5,474 nucleotides of DNA from Actinomycetota bacterium. GTDB taxonomy: Bacteria; Actinomycetota; Actinomycetes; Streptosporangiales; Streptosporangiaceae. Of the stretch, positions 5,311 to 5,474 are shown piece by piece. A program made the translations under genes and the position numbers. Numbering within the stretch: position 1 is the first letter of the stretch; each line of letters opens with the position of its first letter. The notes under the pieces were generated by a model. That model saw only the letters and a program-made list of their open reading frames with translations. It was not told where the DNA came from and ran no database searches. The DNA is taken from NCBI GenBank assembly GCA_003168295.1, contig PMST01000618.1:1-5474 (forward strand). The letters are read 5' to 3'.

Positions 5311-5474
5311 GACCGGTCCGATCCGGCCGCGATCAGGAGTCCCTGGACGTCATCGGCGCAGGGGCCGCAGGCGAGCAGGTGCGCTGCGACCCCAGTGTGG
5401 CGGTGAGACGCGTCGCCGGAAGAATCGCCAAGTACCAGGCCGGCGTAGGCGTGCAGGATCTCCATCGCCTGCTC
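5307..5474 (-). CDS. Zinc-binding anti-sigma-like (zf-HC2) protein, C-terminal end (partial at right edge)
   Basis: The last 55 codons of a gene entering from the right edge, in frame from 5474 to the TGA at 5309-5307. The fragment reads EQAMEILHAYAGLVLGDSS, then a basic/His stretch, then VAAHLLACGPCADDVQGLL. H32-x3-C36-x2-C39 of the fragment is the Hx3Cx2C zinc motif of the zf-HC2/ZAS anti-sigma family, where the cysteines and histidine hold zinc and can act as a thiol redox switch. The motif here is close to the C-terminus and no membrane helix follows, so it would be a small soluble protein or the tail of a larger one. The start of the protein, and any ECF sigma factor gene that typically precedes such anti-sigma genes, would lie outside the window. 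It overlaps the MDMPI-like gene by 4 bases, so the two are presumably co-expressed. A role as anti-sigma factor is inferred from the motif alone. Confidence 0.7.
   Translation of the reverse strand, partial: EQAMEILHAYAGLVLGDSSGDASHRHTGVAAHLLACGPCADDVQGLLIAAGSDRS

Noticed and set aside
4248..5406. Plus-strand open frames 4248-4994 and 4507-5406
   Set aside because: They run antisense to the MDMPI-like gene, which has clear metal-site and domain motifs; the plus-strand products are low-complexity.

Overview
The window is very GC-rich, with strong third-position GC bias. It carries a mycothiol-dependent-type enzyme and mobile elements of the kind common in Streptomyces-like actinomycetes, so it most likely comes from an actinobacterial accessory or chromosome-arm region. 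No RNA genes or CRISPR array were seen. Intact genes are a minority, and the middle of the window is a graveyard of broken genes.

Layout. Positions 1-191 hold the 3' end of an IS630-family transposase element (+). It has inserted at a CTAG site into the 5' part of an IS982-family transposase gene (190-321, minus). Next is an apparently intact CLC-type anion transporter gene (520-1968, minus). Its upstream neighbour, overlapping it by 4 bp, is a short Mrp/ApbC N-terminal (MIP18/DUF59) remnant (1965-2186, minus) with a strong ribosome binding site, a perfect palindrome and a locally scrambled segment. After about 390 bases with no recognisable gene comes the N-terminal stub of a short-chain dehydrogenase (2577-2692, plus), broken by a one-base loss and an internal deletion. 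It abuts the truncated 3' end of a large serine recombinase pseudogene (2717-4066, minus). That pseudogene has lost its catalytic N-terminus and must be read through at least four further lesions. Beyond it lies a 13-bp perfect inverted repeat (4109-4176) and unassigned DNA to about 4518.

The right end is healthy again. A minus-strand pair, read from the right edge, encodes the C-terminus of a zinc-binding anti-sigma-like (zf-HC2) protein (5307-5474, partial). An ATGA overlap couples it to a maleylpyruvate isomerase/DinB-type, probably mycothiol- and metal-dependent, enzyme (4519-5310). This is the only clear functional unit in the window.

The region reads as a site of repeated insertion, deletion and decay between two functional minus-strand loci. 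I did not find a clearly new system. The most interesting points are the CLC protein with non-canonical selectivity and proton-coupling positions, the zinc-finger/MDMPI-like pair, and the well-readable series of indels in the pseudogenes.
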